Counted from the first letter of the stretch, positions 16,795 through 26,637 are shown. The stretch is 38,318 bases of DNA from Eubacteriales Family XIII. Incertae Sedis bacterium (GCA_031266025.1 JAISBV010000013.1:1-38318); one strand, 5' to 3'. Notes: generated by a model not told the origin, from the sequence alone. Translations and numbers: made by a program.

Positions 16795-17706
16795 ATGGGT
16801 CAGAAGGTAAGCCCGCACGGCTTGAGGGTCGGTATTATAAAGGATTGGGATTCCAAATGGTACGCCGACAAGGCGCATTTCGCGGATTTTCTGATTGAGG
16901 ATAACAAGGTCAGGGAGTACGTCAAAAGAAAGCTTTACGCGGCCGGCGTTTCACGGGTTCTGATAGAGAGAGCAGCGGACAACCAGATCAAACTTACGGT
17001 GCTCACGGATAAGCCGGGCATGGTGATAGGCCGATCAGGTAACGGCATAGAAGAATTGAAACTGCCGCTCGAAAAAATGACGAAAAAAACCGTCGCCGTA
17101 AACATCGTTGAAATTCGAAGATCCGAGCTCGACGCCCAACTCACATCCGAAAGCATCGCGCAGGCTCTGGAAAAGAGGATATCCTTCAGACGAGCCATGA
17201 AGCAAGCTATAGGCAGAACTATGAAGTCGGGCGCCAAGGGCATTAAGGTCATCGTTTCGGGGCGTCTTGGCGGCGCTGAGATAGCAAGAAGCGAAAAATA
17301 CAGCGAGGGCAATGTGCCGTTGCATACGCTCAGGGCTGATATAGATTACGGATTCGCCGAAGCGGATACCACTTACGGAAAGCTTGGCGTCAAGGTATGG
17401 ATAAATCACGGAGAGATTCTTGAGAAAGGCTTGAAGAATCCTATACCCGAGGATAAGCGCGAAGGAGGCCGCCGCAGCGACCGCCCTGATCGCGGCGAAC
17501 GCCGCCCGCGCCGGGACGGAGATCGCCGGCCCAATGACCGTTCGCGCAGAGACGGTCCCGGCAGGGGACCGCGTGACAACAGGCCGGAGATACAGAGGGG
17601 CGTGAATCCGCGCATGAGAAAGGCGCCGAGACCGGCGCCCACGGAAGCTCCCGTGTCCGCAGGAACCGTCGCTCCCGTCTCCGAAGAGACGCCGCAGACG
17701 GAGTAG
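16795..17706 (+). CDS. rpsC: 30S ribosomal protein S3 (uS3) with long C-terminal tail
   Basis: Encodes 303 residues against a usual 210-230. The core is normal: '[23 protein letters not shown]', a KH domain with '[15 protein letters not shown]' (about 75-89) and '[20 protein letters not shown]' in the C-terminal domain. From about residue 217 an extra tail of some 85 residues follows, first rich in Arg, Asp, Pro and Gly ('[18 protein letters not shown]'), then in Pro, Ala, Val and Thr. It is surely disordered. S3 forms part of the mRNA entry channel, where an Arg-rich tail could touch mRNA; that is inference. The translation stays open throughout, so this is not a frameshift artefact. Confidence 0.97.
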   Translation: MGQKVSPHGLRVGIIKDWDSKWYADKAHFADFLIEDNKVREYVKRKLYAAGVSRVLIERAADNQIKLTVLTDKPGMVIGRSGNGIEELKLPLEKMTKKTVAVNIVEIRRSELDAQLTSESIAQALEKRISFRRAMKQAIGRTMKSGAKGIKVIVSGRLGGAEIARSEKYSEGNVPLHTLRADIDYGFAEADTTYGKLGVKVWINHGEILEKGLKNPIPEDKREGGRRSDRPDRGERRPRRDGDRRPNDRSRRDGPGRGPRDNRPEIQRGVNPRMRKAPRPAPTEAPVSAGTVAPVSEETPQTE

Positions 17707-17737
17707 GATCAGTAACGATTAAGGAGGTACAACTGCT

Positions 17738-18172
17738 ATGTTGATGCCAAAACGCGTAAAGCGCAGAAGGGTCCATCGCGGACGGATGAAGGGCGTGGCA
17801 ACCAAAGGCAACACGATTACATACGGCTCCTACGGTCTTATCGCTCTCGATCGCGGTTGGATTACTTCCAACCAAATAGAATCGGCCCGTATCGCCATGA
17901 CAAGATCTATAAAGAGGGGCGGTAAGGTATTCATTAAGATATTCCCGCACAAGTCCGTGACGAAAAAGCCTGCCGAAGTCCGCATGGGTTCGGGCAAGGG
18001 CGCGCCCGAGTTTTGGGTGGCGGTCGTGAAGCCGGGCAGGGTTATGTTCGAGATCGAAGGCGTCACGGAGGATCAGGCGAAAGAAGCCATGCGGCTTGCC
18101 GCCCACAAGCTTCCTGTAAAGTGCAAATTCGCCCTGAAAGGCGAAGAATTGGCGGAGGGCGGTGGAGCGTAG
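17738..18172 (+). CDS. rplP: 50S ribosomal protein L16 (uL16)
   Basis: Encodes 144 residues, full length. '[19 protein letters not shown]' opens the protein and '[23 protein letters not shown]' is the conserved part near the A-site tRNA. AAGGAGG (17721-17727) lies ten bases before the ATG at 17738. It abuts rpmC with no gap, its stop being followed directly by the rpmC ATG. Confidence 0.97.
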   Translation: MLMPKRVKRRRVHRGRMKGVATKGNTITYGSYGLIALDRGWITSNQIESARIAMTRSIKRGGKVFIKIFPHKSVTKKPAEVRMGSGKGAPEFWVAVVKPGRVMFEIEGVTEDQAKEAMRLAAHKLPVKCKFALKGEELAEGGGA

Positions 18173-18376
18173 ATGAAAATAGAGAAAATAAGGGAATTGA
18201 GCGCTGCGGAGCTGAACAACGAGCTCATGAAGATGAAGAAAGAATTGTTCAATCTGCGTTTTCAGCACGTGACGGGGCAGCTCGAAAATCCGATCAAGAT
18301 GCGCGACGTCAAAAAGGAGATCGCAAGGGTCAAAACCGTGATCAAGGAAAACGAGATCAAGGACGCGCGCGGCTGA
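18173..18376 (+). CDS. rpmC: 50S ribosomal protein L29 (uL29)
   Basis: Encodes 67 residues. Two-helix protein with 'IRELSAAELNNELMKMKKELFNLRFQHVTGQLENP', the standard L29 pattern. It lies next to L23 at the tunnel exit. Its ATG follows the rplP stop directly, and its ribosome site (GGAGGG in GGCGGAGGGCGGTGGAGCG) lies inside rplP, so translation is coupled. Confidence 0.96.
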   Translation: MKIEKIRELSAAELNNELMKMKKELFNLRFQHVTGQLENPIKMRDVKKEIARVKTVIKENEIKDARG

Positions 18377-18395
18377 TACAGGGAGGGTGTAAAAA

Positions 18396-18656
18396 ATGGC
18401 GGAAGACAGAAACAGGAGAAAGACAAGGGTCGGTCTCGTTGTCAGCGACAAGATGGATAAGACCGTCGTCGTCGCGGTCGAGGACTTCGTCAGACACTCT
18501 CTTTACGGCAAGGCGGTGAAGAGGACGAAGAAATTCAAGGCTCACGATGAAGAAAATCAGTGCAATATCGGCGATAAAGTGAGAATTATGGAAACGAGAC
18601 CGCTGTCAAAAGATAAGCGTTGGCGACTTGTGAGCATAGTCGAAAAGGTGAAATAG
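18396..18656 (+). CDS. rpsQ: 30S ribosomal protein S17 (uS17)
   Basis: Encodes 86 residues of OB fold. '[22 protein letters not shown]' and '[30 protein letters not shown]' are diagnostic. It is a primary 16S rRNA-binding protein. GGGAGGG lies about nine bases before the ATG. It is 11 bases from rplN. Confidence 0.97.
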   Translation: MAEDRNRRKTRVGLVVSDKMDKTVVVAVEDFVRHSLYGKAVKRTKKFKAHDEENQCNIGDKVRIMETRPLSKDKRWRLVSIVEKVK

Positions 18657-18667
18657 GAGACGGTCAA

Positions 18668-19036
18668 ATGATTCAGACTGAAACGAGACTTCGCGTCGCC
18701 GACAATTCGGGCGCAAAGGAATTGCTTTGTATCCGCATTCTTGGCGGAACCGGCCGCAAATACGCCGATATAGGCGATATAATCGTATGCGCCGTCAAAC
18801 AGGCCACGCCGGGCGGCGTCGTCAAGAAGGGCGAAGTCGTGAAAGCGGTTGTGGTAAGAACCAGAACCGGCGCGCGCCGGCCGGACGGCAGTTATGTGAA
18901 GTTCGACCAGAACGCGGCGGTGATTATCAAAGAGGACAAGAATCCCGTCGGTACCCGCATATTCGGGCCTGTGGCAAGGGAGCTTCGCGAAAAGAGCTTC
19001 ATGAAGATCGTGTCATTGGCGCCGGAAGTATTGTAG
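18668..19036 (+). CDS. rplN: 50S ribosomal protein L14 (uL14)
   Basis: Encodes 122 residues, exactly the common size. '[27 protein letters not shown]' begins the protein and '[28 protein letters not shown]' ends it. L14 contributes to intersubunit bridges and binds RsfS. The ATG at 18668 with a GGAGA site is preferred over an in-frame upstream codon inside rpsQ. Confidence 0.97.
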   Translation: MIQTETRLRVADNSGAKELLCIRILGGTGRKYADIGDIIVCAVKQATPGGVVKKGEVVKAVVVRTRTGARRPDGSYVKFDQNAAVIIKEDKNPVGTRIFGPVARELREKSFMKIVSLAPEVL

Positions 19037-19048
19037 GAGGCGTGTGAG

Positions 19049-19354
19049 ATGCGGATTAAGAAAGATGATATCGTACAGATAATTACCGGCAAAGACAAGG
19101 GCAAACGTGGCAAGATTCTGAAAGCGATGCCCAAGAAGGGTAAGATCATCGTCGAGGGCGTGAACATTCAGACGAAGCACGCGAAACAGACGCGCAAGAC
19201 CCCAAGCGAGATCAAGCATCAAGAAGGCCCTATAGATGTATCCAACGTCATGTATTACGACAGCAAGGCAAAGGCGCCGACGCGCATCGGCTATCGCTTT
19301 GAAAACGGCGAGAAGATCAGAATATCGAAGCGGACGGGCGCGGCGATCGATTAG
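19049..19354 (+). CDS. rplX: 50S ribosomal protein L24 (uL24)
   Basis: Encodes 101 residues. A KOW motif is present at the start ('[19 protein letters not shown]'), and '[14 protein letters not shown]' and '[21 protein letters not shown]' are conserved. L24 is an assembly initiator. AGGAGG overlaps the end of rplN and lies about six bases before the ATG. Confidence 0.97.
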   Translation: MRIKKDDIVQIITGKDKGKRGKILKAMPKKGKIIVEGVNIQTKHAKQTRKTPSEIKHQEGPIDVSNVMYYDSKAKAPTRIGYRFENGEKIRISKRTGAAID

Positions 19355-19371
19355 GAAAGGAGGAATATGTC

Positions 19372-19914
19372 TTGGCGTCAAGAATGAAAGAAGCATATCT
19401 GAAAGAAGCCTTTCCGGCCCTGCGAGAAAAGTTTCATTACAGCAACGCAATGCAGGTTCCGAAATTGGAGAAAATAACCATTAACATGGGTCTCGGTGAA
19501 GCTAAAGACAACGCGAAACTCATGGAAACAGCGGTCGAGGAGCTGTCGCTTATCAGCGGACAGCGGCCCGTGGTGACGAAGTCCAGAAAGTCCATCGCAA
19601 ATTTCAAGGTCAGGCAGGGCATGCCCGTGGGCTGCAAGGTCACGCTCAGGGGTGAGAATATGTACCTGTTCGCGGACAAGTTCTTCAATATTGTGCTGCC
19701 CCGCGTGCGCGACTTCAGAGGCGTAAGCAAGAATTCCTTTGACGGACGCGGCAATTACTCGCTCGGAGTCAAGGAGCAGTCCATATTTCCCGAGATCGTT
19801 TACGACAGGGTGGATAAGGTCAAAGGAATGAACATTATCTTTACAACATCGGCAAAGACCGACGAGGAAGCTGCGGCGCTGCTCTCTCTGCTCGGTATGC
19901 CGTTTGAGAAATAG
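19372..19914 (+). CDS. rplE: 50S ribosomal protein L5 (uL5), TTG start
   Basis: Encodes 180 residues. '[17 protein letters not shown]' and '[20 protein letters not shown]' mark L5, which binds 5S rRNA and contacts the P-site tRNA. The start is taken as TTG at 19372, eight bases after AAAGGAGG (19356-19363). This gives an N-terminus that aligns with the family; the next in-frame ATG (19384) lies 20 bases from the site, and the closer ATG at 19367 is out of frame and stops after six codons. Confidence 0.95.
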   Translation: MASRMKEAYLKEAFPALREKFHYSNAMQVPKLEKITINMGLGEAKDNAKLMETAVEELSLISGQRPVVTKSRKSIANFKVRQGMPVGCKVTLRGENMYLFADKFFNIVLPRVRDFRGVSKNSFDGRGNYSLGVKEQSIFPEIVYDRVDKVKGMNIIFTTSAKTDEEAAALLSLLGMPFEK

Positions 19915-19925
19915 GAGGCGTCGAA

Positions 19926-20111
19926 ATGGCAAAGACTTCTCTCAAGATCAAACAGCAGAGGAAGGCTAAGTTTTCTACGAGGGCATATACCAGATGCCGC
20001 ATATGCGGGCGTCCGCATTCGGTACTGAGAAAATACGGAATATGCAGGATCTGCTTCAGGGAACTGGCTTACAGAGGCGAGATACCCGGCGTGAAGAAGG
20101 CAAGTTGGTAA
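19926..20111 (+). CDS. rpsN: 30S ribosomal protein S14 type Z (uS14)
   Basis: Encodes 61 residues, the short Zn-binding form. Two CxxC pairs (C24, C27, C40, C43) form the zinc ribbon, in '[21 protein letters not shown]'. It needs zinc; the paralogous zinc-free form, if any, is elsewhere. AGGAGG lies seven bases before the ATG. It is followed by a 123-base structured gap. Confidence 0.97.
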   Translation: MAKTSLKIKQQRKAKFSTRAYTRCRICGRPHSVLRKYGICRICFRELAYRGEIPGVKKASW

Positions 20112-20120
20112 AAGCCGATC

Positions 20121-20214
20121 CTGTTCGCTCGGTTCGGAAATTCGGTTAAAGCCGTCTGATAGACGCATCGTCGCAAACGATATTATCCGAGAAGCCCGAG
20201 CGGCGTTCGAACAG
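20121..20214 (+). other. Branched hairpin in rpsN-rpsH gap
   Basis: CTGTTCG and CTCGG (20121-20132) pair with CCGAG (20196-20200) and CGAACAG (20208-20214). Inside are CGTCT/AGACG (about 20153-20165) and ATCGT/ACGAT (about 20167-20181) hairpins. The whole gap before rpsH is therefore folded. No gene is seen. Confidence 0.5.
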
Positions 20215-20234
20215 ATACTATTATTAGGAGGTGC

Positions 20235-20639
20235 ATGGCAGTGACAATGACTGACCCCATTGCGGATATGCTCACGAGGATAAGGAACGCGAATACGGTA
20301 GGGCATGACAGCGTCGATGTTCCGTCCTCAAAAATGAAGAAGTCCATAGCCGGAATCCTGACGGAAGAAGGATATATAAAGGGTTTTGATGTTATCGAAG
20401 ACAACAAGCAGGGTGTGCTTCGCATTGAGATGAAGTACGGCGCCGGCAAGGAAAAGGTGATCAGCGGCATCAAGAAGATATCGAAGCCCGGTTTGAAGGT
20501 ATACGCCAAGGCGGGCGATGTGCCAAGGGTGCTCGGCGGTCTCGGCATAGCAATTATTTCCACGTCAAGCGGCGTGATCAGCGACAAAGAGGCCCGCAAG
20601 CTCGGCGTGGGCGGCGAAGTGATCTGTTATGTTTGGTAG
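20235..20639 (+). CDS. rpsH: 30S ribosomal protein S8 (uS8)
   Basis: Encodes 134 residues. '[16 protein letters not shown]', '[10 protein letters not shown]' and '[33 protein letters not shown]' identify S8, a central-domain 16S binder that regulates the spc operon in Escherichia coli. The start is uncertain: ATG 20235 is only three bases after AGGAGG (20226-20231), GTG 20241 is nine bases away and ATG 20247 fifteen. GTG 20241 has the better spacing; I keep the first ATG as the outer limit. Confidence 0.95.
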   Translation: MAVTMTDPIADMLTRIRNANTVGHDSVDVPSSKMKKSIAGILTEEGYIKGFDVIEDNKQGVLRIEMKYGAGKEKVISGIKKISKPGLKVYAKAGDVPRVLGGLGIAIISTSSGVISDKEARKLGVGGEVICYVW

Positions 20640-20650
20640 GAGGAATTCAG

Positions 20651-21193
20651 ATGTCAAGAATCGGTAAAAAACCCGTTGAAATCCCTGCCGGCGTCGAGAT
20701 CAAGGTGACCGAGGACAATACGGTTTACGTGACGGGCCCCAAGGGAGCGCTCAGCGAAAAGATAAGCAAGCTTATATCCGTGGAGCTGAAGGACGGCGTT
20801 TTGTCGGTGACGCGCGCGGGCGACGATAAGGCCGCGCGTTCCGCGCATGGGTTGTCAAGAAGCCTGATCGCCAATATGGTGACGGGCGTCACAGCCGGTT
20901 TTGAAAAAAAACTTCAGATAAACGGCGTCGGCTATAAGGCGGAAAAGAAGGGCGACGTACTCGTTCTGAGTCTTGGCTATTCTCACCCCGTCGAGCTCAA
21001 GGATCCCGAGGGACTTTCCACTGAAACGCCGGCGCCCACAGAGATAATCGTAAAGGGCGTCAGCAAGGCGGCTGTGGGCAATTACGCCGCCATCGTTCGT
21101 GCTTTCAGACCCCCGGAACCGTATAAGGGCAAAGGCGTCAAGTACGAGAACGAGGTGATACGCAGGAAAGAGGGCAAGACCGGCAAAAAGTAG
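20651..21193 (+). CDS. rplF: 50S ribosomal protein L6 (uL6)
   Basis: Encodes 180 residues. '[17 protein letters not shown]' at ATG 20651, a repeated L6 fold, and the C-terminal '[27 protein letters not shown]' are canonical. L6 lies near the factor-binding site. AGGAGG is five to six bases upstream of this ATG. It is 11 bases from rpsH. Confidence 0.97.
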   Translation: MSRIGKKPVEIPAGVEIKVTEDNTVYVTGPKGALSEKISKLISVELKDGVLSVTRAGDDKAARSAHGLSRSLIANMVTGVTAGFEKKLQINGVGYKAEKKGDVLVLSLGYSHPVELKDPEGLSTETPAPTEIIVKGVSKAAVGNYAAIVRAFRPPEPYKGKGVKYENEVIRRKEGKTGKK

Positions 21194-21207
21194 GAGGATG
21201 ATATAAA

Positions 21208-21573
21208 GTGGCGAACGAAAGCAGAAACGACAAGCGTCTCGCACGGCACAGAAGAGTAAGAAGAACTTTGAGCGGCACGCCCGCAAGACCAAGGCTGTGC
21301 GTGTTCAAGAGCCTGAAAAACATGTCCGCTCAACTTATAGACGATGTGAGCGGCGTTACGCTTGCGGCGGCCTCAACGCTCGAAAAGGATATAAAGGCGA
21401 AAATAAAGACCGGCGGCAATATCGAAGCTGCAGGTTTGGTCGGCGAGGCCATAGCGAAGAAGTCGCTCGAAAAAGGCGTTCGTGAGGTCTCGTTTGACAG
21501 GGGCGGATTCCTGTATCACGGACGCGTTAAGGCATTGGCCGACAAGGCCCGCGAAGCCGGACTCAAATTTTAG
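21208..21573 (+). CDS. rplR: 50S ribosomal protein L18 (uL18), GTG start
   Basis: Encodes 121 residues. '[34 protein letters not shown]' and '[28 protein letters not shown]' are typical. It binds 5S rRNA with L5. GTG 21208 is ten bases after AGGAGG and gives the normal length; no upstream ATG is in frame. Confidence 0.96.
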   Translation: MANESRNDKRLARHRRVRRTLSGTPARPRLCVFKSLKNMSAQLIDDVSGVTLAAASTLEKDIKAKIKTGGNIEAAGLVGEAIAKKSLEKGVREVSFDRGGFLYHGRVKALADKAREAGLKF

Positions 21574-21586
21574 GGAGGATCATGTT

Positions 21587-22096
21587 ATGATACGGCAGAA
21601 TACCATCGACGTGTCCGGCTTGGAGCTGAAAGAATCCATAGTCAGCATCAGGCGCGTCGCCAAGACGGTCAAAGGCGGCAGAAATATGCGCTTCAGTGTT
21701 ACCGTCGCGGTCGGCGATGAGGCGGGACATGTAGGCGTCGGACTCGGAAAGGCCCGAGAGATACCCGAGGCCGTCCGCAAAGCTATGGAGGACGCCAAGA
21801 AGAAAATTATACGCGTTCCCATGATCGGAACCACGATTCCTCACAGAACGCTCGGAATATTCGGAGCGGGGCATGTGCTCATCATACCTGCGGCGCCCGG
21901 TACCGGCGTTATAGCGGGCAGCTCAGTGCGTACGGTGCTTGAGCTTGCGGGCGTCAAAGACGTGCGCGCCAAGTCCATAGGCTCGAACAACGCTTGCAAT
22001 ATGGCCGGCGCGACGATAGAAGGGCTTCGCGGCCTCAAGACCGTCGAGCAGATAAGCAGACTCAGAGGCAAGACCAAAGAAGAAATCTTAGGATAG
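21587..22096 (+). CDS. rpsE: 30S ribosomal protein S5 (uS5)
   Basis: Encodes 169 residues. '[21 protein letters not shown]' and '[29 protein letters not shown]' are the two S5 domains. It takes part in accuracy and in mRNA unwinding. GGGAGG lies ten bases before ATG 21587; a nearby ATG at 21582 is out of frame. The spectinomycin-contact loop looks ordinary. Confidence 0.97.
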   Translation: MIRQNTIDVSGLELKESIVSIRRVAKTVKGGRNMRFSVTVAVGDEAGHVGVGLGKAREIPEAVRKAMEDAKKKIIRVPMIGTTIPHRTLGIFGAGHVLIIPAAPGTGVIAGSSVRTVLELAGVKDVRAKSIGSNNACNMAGATIEGLRGLKTVEQISRLRGKTKEEILG

Positions 22097-22109
22097 GAGG
22101 TTACGCGAA

Positions 22110-22319
22110 ATGGCCGATAAGCTCATCAGGATCAAGCTCACGAAGAGTCCAATTGGCGCTAACCCCGCTCAGCGGAGGACTGTTGAAGCGCTGGGGCTCA
22201 GAAAAATGCAAAGTGAAGTTGAACTGCCGGATACGCCACAGACACGCGGCGCCGTCAACAAGGTCAGGCATCTTGTGACCGTAGCCGACGTAGTGGATGA
22301 ACAAGAGGAAATACTATGA
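22110..22319 (+). CDS. rpmD: 50S ribosomal protein L30 (uL30)
   Basis: Encodes 69 residues, slightly long because of an acidic tail ('[10 protein letters not shown]'). '[38 protein letters not shown]' is the L30 core. AGGAGG precedes the ATG. Its stop overlaps the rplO start (ATGA at 22316-22319), which couples their translation. Confidence 0.96.
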   Translation: MADKLIRIKLTKSPIGANPAQRRTVEALGLRKMQSEVELPDTPQTRGAVNKVRHLVTVADVVDEQEEIL

Positions 22320-22762
22320 AATTGCATGAACTGCGAAAACCCGCCGGTTCGACGAAGGCGCCCAAGCGCAAGGGAAGGGGTACGGCGACCGGACAGGGCA
22401 AGACTGCGGGTCGCGGCATGAACGGCCAGAATTCCAGAAGCGGCGGCGGTACGAGACCCGGATTCGAGGGCGGACAGATGCCCCTTTACAGGCGCATACC
22501 CAAGCGGGGCTTCACAAATATATGGAAAAAAGAATACGCGATATTGAACGTCGATGATCTAAACCGTTTTGAGCCGGGCTCAGTGATCACGCCCGAACTT
22601 CTGCTCGGGCAGCGTATCGTGAAAAAGGCCCCCGACGGCGTCAAGATACTCGGCGAAGGAACACTGGAGAAAAACCTCATCGTGAAGGCCCACAAATTCA
22701 GCAAGACCGCCGTGGCTAAGATCGAGGCCGCCGGCGGAAAGGCAGAGGTGATCGTAGGATGA
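22316..22762 (+). CDS. rplO: 50S ribosomal protein L15 (uL15)
   Basis: Encodes 148 residues. The Gly/Lys/Arg-rich N-terminus ('[21 protein letters not shown]') threads through 23S rRNA, and '[17 protein letters not shown]' follows. It overlaps rpmD at its start and secY at its end by four bases each, with an internal ribosome site 'GAGG' just before its ATG. Confidence 0.97.
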   Translation: MKLHELRKPAGSTKAPKRKGRGTATGQGKTAGRGMNGQNSRSGGGTRPGFEGGQMPLYRRIPKRGFTNIWKKEYAILNVDDLNRFEPGSVITPELLLGQRIVKKAPDGVKILGEGTLEKNLIVKAHKFSKTAVAKIEAAGGKAEVIVG

Positions 22763-24042
22763 ATATTTTTAAGACGATTGTTCAGGCCTGGAAGGTCGTC
22801 GACATCCGAAAAAAGATGATATTCACGCTATTGATGCTTCTTGTGTTCCGTATTGGCGCCAATATACCCGTGCCGTTTATCGACAGAGGCGAGCTTGAAC
22901 AGTTGTTAAGCGGCGGCGGCGGACTCTTTCAGTTTTTTAATTTATTTTCGGGCGGAGCTTTCAGCAACTTTACGATTTTCGCATTGAGCATAACGCCGTA
23001 TATCACGGCGACCATAATACTGCAGCTTCTGACAATAGCGATTCCGTATCTTGAAGCCTTGGCAAAGGAGGGTACGGAGGGCAGGAAGAAGATAGCGCAG
23101 TATACGCGCTATTTGACTGTAATACTGGCCTTTATCCAAGCTATAGGCATGACGGTCGGGCTGTTCAGGCCCGCGCTCGTATATACGGACTTCTTCTCGC
23201 TCTCCGTCATAGTGCTCGTACTTACGGCAGGCACGTCTTTCCTGATGTGGCTCGGCGAGCAGATAAACGAGTACGGTATAGGCAACGGTATATCGCTGAT
23301 CATATTCGGCGGCATCATAGCGCGCGCGCCCGTCGCCGTATACAATTCGCTCGTGCAGTACAGGGCCGGAGAGGTCTCGCTTATATCGCTCATATTGTTC
23401 GCGGTATTCGCTCTTGCCGTAGTCGTGGGCATCGTCGAGGTTCAGCAGGGTCAGCGGCGCATACCCGTGCAGTACGCCAAGCGCGTCGTCGGCAGGAAGA
23501 TGTACGGCGGACAAAGCACGCACATACCGATCAAGGTCAATCAGGCGGGCGTTATTCCCGTCATATTCGCGCTCTCCATACTGCAGTTCCCGCTTACGAT
23601 CCAGTATTTCATGTCGCCCACTTCCGGAGTTTCGCAATGGATCACGAATTGGCTTTCGCCGGCGGGTACATACGGGGTATGGGTATACGGGGCGTTGAAC
23701 GTTATACTGATAATGTTCTTCACGTATTTCTATACGGCCGTTACGTTTAACCCCAAAGAGGTTTCGGACAATATGAGGTCGAACGGCGGCTTTGTTCCGG
23801 GCATCAGGCCCGGTTGGGCCACGACGGAGTATCTGAACAGGGTCATGACGCGCATAACATTTGTCGGCGCGGTTTTCCTCGCCTTGATAGCGACGCTCCC
23901 CACGCTGATTCAGGGTGTGACCGCTTTGAATATCCAGTTCGGCGGCACATCGCTGCTCATAGCTGTGGGCGTCGGTCTCGACACTATGAAGCAGCTTGAA
24001 TCGCAGATGATAATGCGAAATTACCAAGGATTCCTTAAATAA
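22759..24042 (+). CDS. secY: Protein translocase subunit SecY
   Basis: Encodes 427 residues with ten membrane helices, the normal form. It is the pore of the Sec translocon in the cytoplasmic membrane, working with SecE, SecG and SecA. Visible marks: '[25 protein letters not shown]' (helix 1 and start of the plug region), '[21 protein letters not shown]' (plug and helix 2), '[15 protein letters not shown]' and '[44 protein letters not shown]' (the cytoplasmic loop that binds SecA). It starts inside the end of rplO. A structured leader of 187 bases separates it from adk. Confidence 0.98.
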   Translation: MNIFKTIVQAWKVVDIRKKMIFTLLMLLVFRIGANIPVPFIDRGELEQLLSGGGGLFQFFNLFSGGAFSNFTIFALSITPYITATIILQLLTIAIPYLEALAKEGTEGRKKIAQYTRYLTVILAFIQAIGMTVGLFRPALVYTDFFSLSVIVLVLTAGTSFLMWLGEQINEYGIGNGISLIIFGGIIARAPVAVYNSLVQYRAGEVSLISLILFAVFALAVVVGIVEVQQGQRRIPVQYAKRVVGRKMYGGQSTHIPIKVNQAGVIPVIFALSILQFPLTIQYFMSPTSGVSQWITNWLSPAGTYGVWVYGALNVILIMFFTYFYTAVTFNPKEVSDNMRSNGGFVPGIRPGWATTEYLNRVMTRITFVGAVFLALIATLPTLIQGVTALNIQFGGTSLLIAVGVGLDTMKQLESQMIMRNYQGFLK

Positions 24043-24229
24043 ACTGCTCCGCAGCAAGACTGCGGGGTATCAGAGAGCCGGGCAGTTTGATACAATAGGA
24101 AGTATTTGCAGTGGGTTCAATACCCTGCGTTATGAATAAGGAAACGTAGCAAACTACGTGCATTGAACCCGTTTTCGTAATAAACCGGATTCGACGTTTG
24201 GGCAGCCGCCGGCTGCAACGGAGACAAAG
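24043..24229 (+). other. Structured leader between secY and adk
   Basis: An 8-bp hairpin (24047-24054 with 24060-24067) follows the secY stop but has no T-run. Then GGGTTCAAT (24113-24121) can pair either with ATTGAACCC (24162-24170), enclosing an ACGTAG-CAAA-CTACGT hairpin (24144-24159), or locally as GGGT/ACCC (24113-24116 with 24122-24125). A third hairpin, GCAGCC/GGCTGC (24202-24216), abuts the adk ribosome site. TACAAT at 24091-24096 may be a weak -10. Together these could set adk expression apart from secY. Confidence 0.5.
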
Positions 24230-24874
24230 ATGAATCTTATAATCTTGGGCGCTCCCGGTTCGGGAAAAGGTACGCAGGCCGTAAAGTTAACGAAGCGATT
24301 CGGCGTTCCGGCCATATCGACGGGGGATATATTCAGAGCCAATATAGCGGGCGGCACGGAATTGGGCAAGAAGGCGAAGGCGTATATGGATCGCGGCGAG
24401 TTGGTTCCCGATGAGATCGTTATAGCTATCGCGCTTGACAGGATAGACGAGTGCGACTGCAAGGACGGTTTTCTCCTTGACGGCTTTCCGAGAACGACAG
24501 AGCAGGCCGACGCTTTGGAACGGCATTTGGCCGTTTCGGGCAGGTCTCTTGACAAGGTTATACTCATAGACGTTCCTGCGGACGAACTCGTGCGCAGGAT
24601 AGCGGGACGCCGCACGTGCGCGGACTGCGGCGCGTCATACCACATACCCGATATACTGCCCGCGAAGGACGGTGTGTGCGACGTGTGCGGCGGCGAGCTA
24701 AAAAGGCGCAGCGACGACAATGAGGCGACGGTCAGAAACCGCATAGAGGTCTACAACGCGAATACGGCGCCTCTTGTTGATTATTACGGCGCCAAGACGC
24801 TGCTTGCCCGTATAGCGGGAACGACCGGGCCGGACAATGTTTTTGCGGATACAGTCAAGGCTTTGGATAAATGA
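24230..24874 (+). CDS. adk: Adenylate kinase, zinc-lid type
   Basis: Encodes 214 residues. It catalyses ATP + AMP to 2 ADP in the cytoplasm. The P-loop is 'GAPGSGKGT' (8-16), the AMP site 'STGDIFRANI' and 'GFPRT' (85-89), and the long lid holds four cysteines (C130, C133, C150, C153) that bind zinc. 'DDNEATVRNRIEVYN' supplies the catalytic Arg residues. ACGGAG precedes the ATG, directly after a small hairpin. The stop overlaps the map start by four bases. Confidence 0.97.
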   Translation: MNLIILGAPGSGKGTQAVKLTKRFGVPAISTGDIFRANIAGGTELGKKAKAYMDRGELVPDEIVIAIALDRIDECDCKDGFLLDGFPRTTEQADALERHLAVSGRSLDKVILIDVPADELVRRIAGRRTCADCGASYHIPDILPAKDGVCDVCGGELKRRSDDNEATVRNRIEVYNANTAPLVDYYGAKTLLARIAGTTGPDNVFADTVKALDK

Positions 24875-25629
24875 TCATAATCAAATCACCGGACGAGATA
24901 CAATTGATGCGTGAATCCGGAAGGGTTACGGCCGCTATATTGCGTTCGCTTGAGGATATCGTCAAGCCGGGAATCAGCACAAAGGACATAGGTGATTACG
25001 TCGAAAAAACGATATTGGCGCACGGTATGACGCCGACGTTCAAGGGCTATAACGGATACCCCGCAGGCGCCTGCGTTTCTGTGAACGATGAGATTATTCA
25101 CGGTATTCCCCAAAAATCGAGACTGCTTCGTTCAGGCGATATCGTCAGCGTGGATATAGGCGCCACATGGAAGGGATATGTGAGCGACGCGGCAAGAACG
25201 TATGCGGTCGGAGAAATAAGCGATGAAGCCCGCCGCCTTATAGAAGGCACGGAGGCCTGTTTTTTTGAGGGTCTCAGGTATTGCCGCGCCGGATGCAGAC
25301 TGTCGGATATTTCGCACGCGATTCAATGCAAGGCCGAATCGGCGGGTTTTTCGGTCGTACGTGATTTCGTCGGGCACGGCGTCGGGCGCGATATGCACGA
25401 AGAACCACAGATTCCGAATTACGGCAAGCCGGGCAGAGGGCCGAGACTTGCAAAGGGCATGGTATTCGCCATAGAACCCATGATTAACGCGGGCGGCTGC
25501 GAAGTGGAAGTGCTTTCGGACAATTGGACGGCTGTTACGGCGGACGGAAGCCTGTCCGCGCACTACGAGAACACCGTTGTTATTACGGAAGGTGAGCCGG
25601 AGCTGCTTACGCTGGAAGGAGTCTTGTAG
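24871..25629 (+). CDS. map: Methionine aminopeptidase type I
   Basis: Encodes 252 residues. It removes the initiator Met from nascent proteins. All metal ligands are present: D95, D106, H169, E202 and E233 ('VSVDIGA', 'VSDAAR', 'FVGHGVG', 'AIEPM', 'HYENTV'), as is the substrate-contacting H78. There is no N-terminal SH3-binding or zinc extension. It is coupled to adk by ATGA. The last base of its stop is two bases before the infA ATG. Confidence 0.97.
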   Translation: MIIIKSPDEIQLMRESGRVTAAILRSLEDIVKPGISTKDIGDYVEKTILAHGMTPTFKGYNGYPAGACVSVNDEIIHGIPQKSRLLRSGDIVSVDIGATWKGYVSDAARTYAVGEISDEARRLIEGTEACFFEGLRYCRAGCRLSDISHAIQCKAESAGFSVVRDFVGHGVGRDMHEEPQIPNYGKPGRGPRLAKGMVFAIEPMINAGGCEVEVLSDNWTAVTADGSLSAHYENTVVITEGEPELLTLEGVL

Positions 25630-25631
25630 AT

Positions 25632-26007
<376 letters not shown>

Positions 26008-26021
26008 ATAACAAAGGTAAA

Positions 26022-26215
26022 TACTCAAATGTCAAATCAATACTACTCAAACGCCGCGTCAGTTTTGTTCAGGCCGGGTTCTGAGAGTTGATTTGGCTCC
26101 CCGGAACGTACTCGAAGCTACGTGAGGAAGACGAATCAGCTCTCAGGTTCCGGAATGGGCACTTGTGCCCGGAGCTTGCGAACGGGTAAAAATCACGTGG
26201 GGTTTGAGTAGTTAC
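26022..26215 (+). repeat. Dispersed structured repeat, copy 2 (before rpsM)
   Basis: Outer stem ACTACTCAAAC (26042-26052) with GTTTGAGTAGT (26202-26212). Second stem GAGAGTTGATTTG (26083-26095) with CGAATCAGCTCTC (26132-26144): it differs from copy 1 at two places, both keeping a pair as G-U. It carries an extra hairpin-forming insertion (26158-26187) absent from copy 1. It ends seven bases before the rpsM Shine-Dalgarno. Confidence 0.85.
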
Positions 26216-26236
26216 CTACCAAGAAAGGAGAAAGGT

Positions 26237-26614
26237 ATGGCTCGTATAGCCGGTGTAGACCTACCACGCGACAAGAGAATTGAAATCGGTTTGACGTACA
26301 TCTACGGTATCGGCAGACCAACGGCAACCGAAATTTTAAGAAAGGCGGAAATAAATCCCGACACGAGAGTTAAAGATCTCACGGAGGATGAGGCCGGCGC
26401 CATAAGGAAGATCATAGATTCCGAATACATTGTGGAAGGCGATTTGCGCAGAGAAGTTTCGATGAACATCAAGCGGCTCATGGAAATCGGCTGCTACAGA
26501 GGCATTCGGCACAGAAGAGGTCTTCCCGTCAGGGGCCAGAATACCAAGACGAACGCCAGAACGCGAAAGGGCCCCAAGAAAACAGTTGGCAGGAAGAAGA
26601 AGGCCGTGAGATAG
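26237..26614 (+). CDS. rpsM: 30S ribosomal protein S13 (uS13)
   Basis: Encodes 125 residues. '[27 protein letters not shown]' and the C-terminal '[28 protein letters not shown]' are typical; the tail reaches the P-site tRNA. GAAAGGAG lies six bases before ATG 26237; an in-frame reading back to 26165 would run through the structured repeat and is rejected. Confidence 0.97.
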   Translation: MARIAGVDLPRDKRIEIGLTYIYGIGRPTATEILRKAEINPDTRVKDLTEDEAGAIRKIIDSEYIVEGDLRREVSMNIKRLMEIGCYRGIRHRRGLPVRGQNTKTNARTRKGPKKTVGRKKKAVR

Positions 26615-26637
26615 CGAGTTAAGGGAGGTAATCATAT

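Noticed and set aside
17441-18451. 336-residue open frame antisense to rpsC-rplP-rpmC-rpsQ
   Set aside because: It spans four certain ribosomal genes on the other strand and arises from their biased codon use.
22942-24057. 371-residue open frame antisense to secY
   Set aside because: It mirrors the codon pattern of secY and is Arg/Tyr-rich with no recognisable domain; an antisense shadow.
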